The notes under the pieces: generated by a model
Database searches by the model: none
Told to the model about the DNA's origin: nothing
What the model saw: only the letters and a program-made list of their open reading frames with translations
Assembly (NCBI GenBank): GCA_026770575.1
Contig: MU657240.1
Span: 94,199-129,961 of the forward strand
Source of the DNA: Pelagophyceae sp. CCMP2097
Taxonomy: Eukaryota > Sar > Pelagophyceae
DNA length: 35,763 nt
Reading direction: 5' to 3'
Shown: one piece after another, positions 32,801 through 35,763 of the stretch
Position numbering within the stretch: position 1 is the stretch's first letter
How the letters are laid out: every line of letters begins with the position of its first letter
Made by a program: the position numbers and the translations under genes

Positions 32801-35111
32801 GATGCATCCCGTACGGGCTCGCGGGATGCCGAGGAATGGGTGCGAGAGGGTCAAGACCATCATTTCCCGGGTCTTTTGAAAAGCTCAGAGGGCCCTCGCA
32901 AGGCCTCTTTCAGGGCCACTACGCGATGACCTGCAAAGGTGACCTGCAAAGGCCCCTTTTCAGGGCCCGATCACCCCCCCACGATCCTTGCAAGGGCCCT
33001 TCCAGGATCCTTCAAGGCTCCTCGCACGGGCCTCGGCAAGTCTCTCACAAGGCCCCAAAAGGACGGCTCCAAAGGCCCCAAAAGGACGCCCCAAAGGCTT
33101 TTATGGCTGACAAAGGACGTGTGGCCCTTCGGGATCATCCTTTGGACGGTGCATGGAGACGGTTTCTCGATCGACGGTCCCAAGAAGACGGTTCCGAGAA
33201 GACGGCCCATGGAGACAAACACTCGAAAGGCTCCTCGAAACGGGCCTCTCAAAGGCCCAACGGGCCTCTCAAAGGCCCAACGGGCCTCTCAAAGGCCCAA
33301 CGGGCCTCTCAAAGGCCCTTGGCCGCAGTCGCTTTTCGACGGTCCTTTTCGACGGTGCCTTCTCCACGGCGGTCATCGACGGTCCCGAGACGGCGGCCCC
33401 GGTGCAAGGCTCGTCGCGACGGTCCCTCTCTCCGGGCCGCCAAGCTTCTTATGGAAGCGGGCCACGCGCGCCCGCGTCGGACCAGCCTCTGGACGGTCCC
33501 TCGAGACGGTATCTTGTCAAGGCCCCTCTAAATGGTCCCTCGAGGCGGCTCCTGGAGACGGCTCCCCTGGACACTCCACCAAGACGCTCTCCACGGCCCC
33601 TTGGTCCATGGTGGCCGACGCGGACAGAGCGACGGCGGGAGGGGGGCTCTTTTCGACGGTCACACGTCTCTCTCGAGGGGCCCTCTCCACGGCCCCTTTG
33701 CGGTCCCTCTGCAAGGTCCCTCTGCAAGGTCCCTCTGCAAGGTCCCTTATGAAGGTCCCTCTGCAAGGTCTTTCTGGAAGGGCCGCCGCGTCGGACCTTG
33801 CCTTTGCCGCCGCGTGCGATGATGGGATGCAGCCCATACGGGCTCGTGCCGCATGGGATGCCGTGCCTCAGGGGCCTGGTCTCACAAGGACCTTGCCTCT
33901 GTGACTTTTGCTCACAGGGACCACAGGGACCTCGTCGCGGAGACCGCGTCACGGGTCCTCGTCCAGGGTCCTCGTCGCGGAGCCTTGAACAGGGTCCTTT
34001 GTCACGGGATCGTGTCACGGGGACCTTGTCGTCGGGCAATCGTCGGACGGGACGGGGCCATTGGGACCGGGTCACGGGGATCCGAGGACGTGGCAACTTG
34101 TCGCGGGGATCGTGGGACCTTGTCGCGGGGATCCTCGTCGCGGCGACGCTGTCGCGGGGACGCCGTCGGCCCGCTCGCTCCGCCAGAGGCGCCTTAGGCG
34201 ATCTCGGCCGAGGCGGCGGTGCGGAAGCGTTTGAAAAGAGCCTATAAATTACAACGGGCGGCCATTCGGCGGAAAAAAAACAAAGAACGTGCCGCCGGCG
34301 ACGCGGACTCGGGTGGGCCCATGTCCTTTGGCTTCTCGGTCGATTCTGCGACGGCGGGCGACGAAGACGACGCCGCCGCCGAAGCGGCGGCGGCGGAGGC
34401 GCTGTTGGACGTCTCGGATGACGAGGTCGAGGCAGAACGCCTCGCGCATTTGGCCAAGCGGAAGATTGAGCCGGAGGTGAAAGCGGCGTTTATGAACCAG
34501 CTCGGATTCGAGCTGAAGCCCGCGTTCGTCGCGCAGACTGCGACGGCGCAGACTGTGACGGCCCTTTTGGACGTGTCGCAGGTTCGCAACGCGCTGGTGC
34601 AGTGTCTGGGCCGCGCCGTCTCCGAGGCGTCGGTGGCAAAAGCGTGCGCGGGCAATGCGGACTTGGACGCCTTTGCGACCATGGTCGACGTCTTCCGCCG
34701 CGACATGCACGCCGTCGACGAACGTTTCCAAGCCGCCTGCCGCCGCACATACGTGCGTTTGTTGGCGCCCTCTGTTTCGGGGGCGAGACCACCGCCGCGA
34801 AAAGGGCGCGACCCACGACAAAATAAGAACCAAAAGGCGCACTGGGCCTCGAGGGCGCACTGCGACCCCCGACGCTGAAGAAACGATAGGCCTCTGCGGC
34901 CGTGCCTGCCGCGGCGCCGTCGGCGGCGCCGCGGGACTTGCGAGCGACAGCGCCTGCGGCGCAGGGCGCCTTTTGGAAGTCGCGCACGGCAAACGAGTTG
35001 ATGCAGGGCTTGCCCCGCGACGCCGCGGGGCCGCACTTGGACGACGTGTCGCACCAGCCAGCCGGCGCCGCCGGCGCGGGGCATGCCGCGGTCAAGGCGA
35101 TGCGGCGCTAG
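23828..35111 (+). CDS. SPAG17/PF6-like ciliary central-apparatus protein, 12 exons
   Basis: Phase-consistent exons: 23828-24289, 24997-26145, 27732-27807, 27911-28100, 28279-28414, 29181-30050, 31013-31210, 31411-31676, 31764-32078, 32192-32543, 34198-34752, 34890-35111, giving about 1,596 residues. SPAG17/PF6 is a large C1a projection protein of the axonemal central pair. Supporting features are EPVVLQ followed by HYHAATDELLLVLHQP (about 620-642) and the repeated strand pattern VRFHDGATLARHFDGTEM with VLVRAPGFAAVEI (about 880-920). Others are CAEVVCADDGSGQF, GAYDFDCKAGLLRTEDPEFN and DGSGELLR-type motifs. It is shorter than human SPAG17 (about 2,200). The borders of exons 5-7 are least sure. 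Exons 11-12 could be a separate small gene. Introns 1, 2, 5, 6 and 10 are full of minisatellites. Confidence 0.6.
24290..24996. repeat. SPAG17-like intron 1 with seven perfect 14-base repeats
   Basis: The intron contains AAAGCACCCTTTGG repeated seven times without a mismatch at 24326-24423. Beyond it lie looser CCTTTGNAAGG and GAGACGGCCC repeats to about 24920. The perfection of the 14-mer array suggests recent expansion. It is spliced between a GTGCGT donor and a TTGTAG acceptor. Confidence 0.9.
26146..27731. repeat. SPAG17-like intron 2 with two repeat families
   Basis: About 26205-26530 carries GAGACGGCCCC and GGACGGTCCCTTG units. About 26880-27560 carries 15-16 base units of the GGACCTTGTCACGGG type, the same family as in the SAM synthetase gene. 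Near the acceptor, ATACCAC repeats occur (27695-27728). ORFs here are repeat artefacts. Confidence 0.85.
27795..27836 (+). repeat. 21-base tandem duplication spanning a splice donor
   Basis: GAAGAGCCGTTGGAGTGCAT is followed directly by a near-identical second copy (one substitution). Each contains a GTGCAT donor candidate, at 27808 and 27829. Only the first keeps the frame open, because use of the second would include an in-frame TAG at 27811. Confidence 0.6.
28415..29180. repeat. SPAG17-like intron 5 with GGACCTTGTCACGGG array
   Basis: About 28748-29145 is an array of 15-17 base units of the GGACCTTGTCACGGG family. 28415-28745 is GC-rich sequence without a visible coding signal. The exact borders of this intron are uncertain. 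Confidence 0.75.
30051..31012. repeat. SPAG17-like intron 6 with three repeat blocks
   Basis: About 30285-30535 has CCTCGACAAGGTCC units, including four consecutive near-perfect copies around 30495-30530. About 30590-30945 is another GGACCTTGCCACGGG array. About 30970-31015 has CCTCGAGGCTCCTC units. No gene is visible. Confidence 0.75.
31211..31410. repeat. Purine-rich A/G tract in SPAG17-like intron 7
   Basis: The stretch 31243-31276 is almost only A with single G residues, which is exceptional in this GC-rich window. It lies shortly after a GTGCGT donor and well upstream of the CTTAG acceptor at 31410. Confidence 0.8.
32544..34197. repeat. SPAG17-like intron 10 with several minisatellite families
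   Basis: This 1654-base interval holds CCGAAGGGGGCTTTT units (about 32625-32685), a 20-base unit CGGGCCTCTCAAAGGCCCAA in four copies at 33241-33320, and TCCCTCTGCAAGG 13-mers (about 33700-33770). A GGACCTTGTCACGGG-like array follows at about 33870-34160. A direct repeat of GGGATGC...CCCATACGGGCTCG type occurs near 32795-32835 and 33820-33860. Splice borders are GCG|GTCGGG and CCTTAG. Confidence 0.75.
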
Positions 35112-35763
35112 AAAGACGCCGGCGAGGCGAAGAAGACCGCCTAACTCCGAGTTTGGAGGGCCTCCTCCAAGGGCGGTTGACCAGTTGATGAATTCGAGTG
35201 TGTCTCTTGGTTGTTGGGGTCCAAGGGGGCTGTTGGGGTCCAAGGGGTTCCTGATGGTCGGTGTTGTGTGCTGGGAGTACAAAGCAGGCTGAGAGTGCGC
35301 AGCACGACTCCCCCTGGGGCGCCAGCTTCGGTGCTGGTGGGCAGAGAGCGTCATTCTTTTAAATCTCACTTTGAGTGTAAACTCGGCAGGGTCGTTGTGC
35401 GCCATTTGTGGCGCGCGACGATGCGTTCGAAATCCCTTGGCAAGGCGCATGTTTGCACCCAAGACACTTGCCCGATTCACAAAAGTTCTTTAAATAAAAG
35501 CCCAAACACAAGCCGTCGGCCTAATCCGACTTCGAACGAAAACTCGGCCAGGTTGTAATGCGCTGTTCGTGGCGCGCACTGGGACGTTCAAAAGGACCTA
35601 TAAAAGAAAGTATTGAAACAAAGGAACCTGACTCCAAAAGCAGCCCTTATTACAAGAGCGCGCCGGAGGCACACGGAGGACCCGAAGGATACAGCCAAAT
35701 CCCATTGCAATGCCCACGTAAATAATTGAAATTATTTAACTAATCGCTGAACTTTCAAATCCT
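35112..35763. other. 3' flank with 161-base spaced direct repeat and poly(A)/TATA-like signals
   Basis: Downstream of the last stop there is a tandem GGGGTCCAAGGGG pair (35213-35250). An AATAAA at about 35494 may serve as the polyadenylation signal of the SPAG17-like gene. A segment at about 35368-35437 recurs in degenerate form at about 35529-35598, 161 bases later, with a shared GTGGCGCGC core. TATAAAAG at about 35601 follows the second copy and could be a promoter for a gene beyond the window. The last 60 bases are AT-rich. Confidence 0.5.

Noticed and set aside
34239..34321. TATAAATTA with a downstream ATG as the promoter of a separate gene
   Set aside because: The TATA-like bases lie in an open frame that continues from a good CTTAG acceptor at 34197 in the right phase. 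A separate gene is still possible but less likely.
1..35763. tRNA, rRNA or complete transposon genes
   Set aside because: No tRNA-like arm pattern, rRNA core sequence, reverse transcriptase or transposase motif was recognised by eye; a covariance-model search was not possible.

Overview
This is nuclear DNA from an intron-rich, GC-rich eukaryotic microbe. Every gene found except one is split by short spliceosomal introns with clear CTAG/TATAG/GCAG acceptors. An axonemal central-pair-like protein, AP2 and PUB domains in one polypeptide and large intronic minisatellites fit a stramenopile alga; a pelagophyte is my guess, at low confidence. There is an 871-base assembly gap at 13864-14734.

Layout. 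1-1034 (minus): 5' end of a second copy of the giant chromatin gene, cut by the window edge. 1700-9200 (minus): a complete S-adenosylmethionine synthetase gene, 14 exons and 388 residues, with every intron phase matching. 10393-19749 (minus): a giant gene of at least 23 exons encoding more than 1,700 residues. In order these carry a GNAT-like acetyltransferase fold, SET plus post-SET, PUB, then (after the gap) a PHD-like finger and an AP2 domain. 21556-23274 (minus): an intronless T1/BTB-kelch protein. 23828-35111 (plus): a 12-exon gene resembling SPAG17/PF6 of the ciliary central apparatus. 35112-35763: a non-coding tail with a degenerate 161-base repeat.

Most long ORFs in the window are not genes. 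They lie in GC-rich minisatellites, many built on a GGGACC or GGNCC core, which fill the large introns of three unrelated genes. The gene models were built by hand: I looked for splice donors and acceptors and required each reading frame to continue across the junction.

The most notable item is the acetyltransferase-SET-PUB-PHD-AP2 polypeptide, with part of a second copy 18.9 kb away. The SAM synthetase beside it makes the methyl donor that a SET enzyme uses, but a functional link between the two neighbours is only inference.
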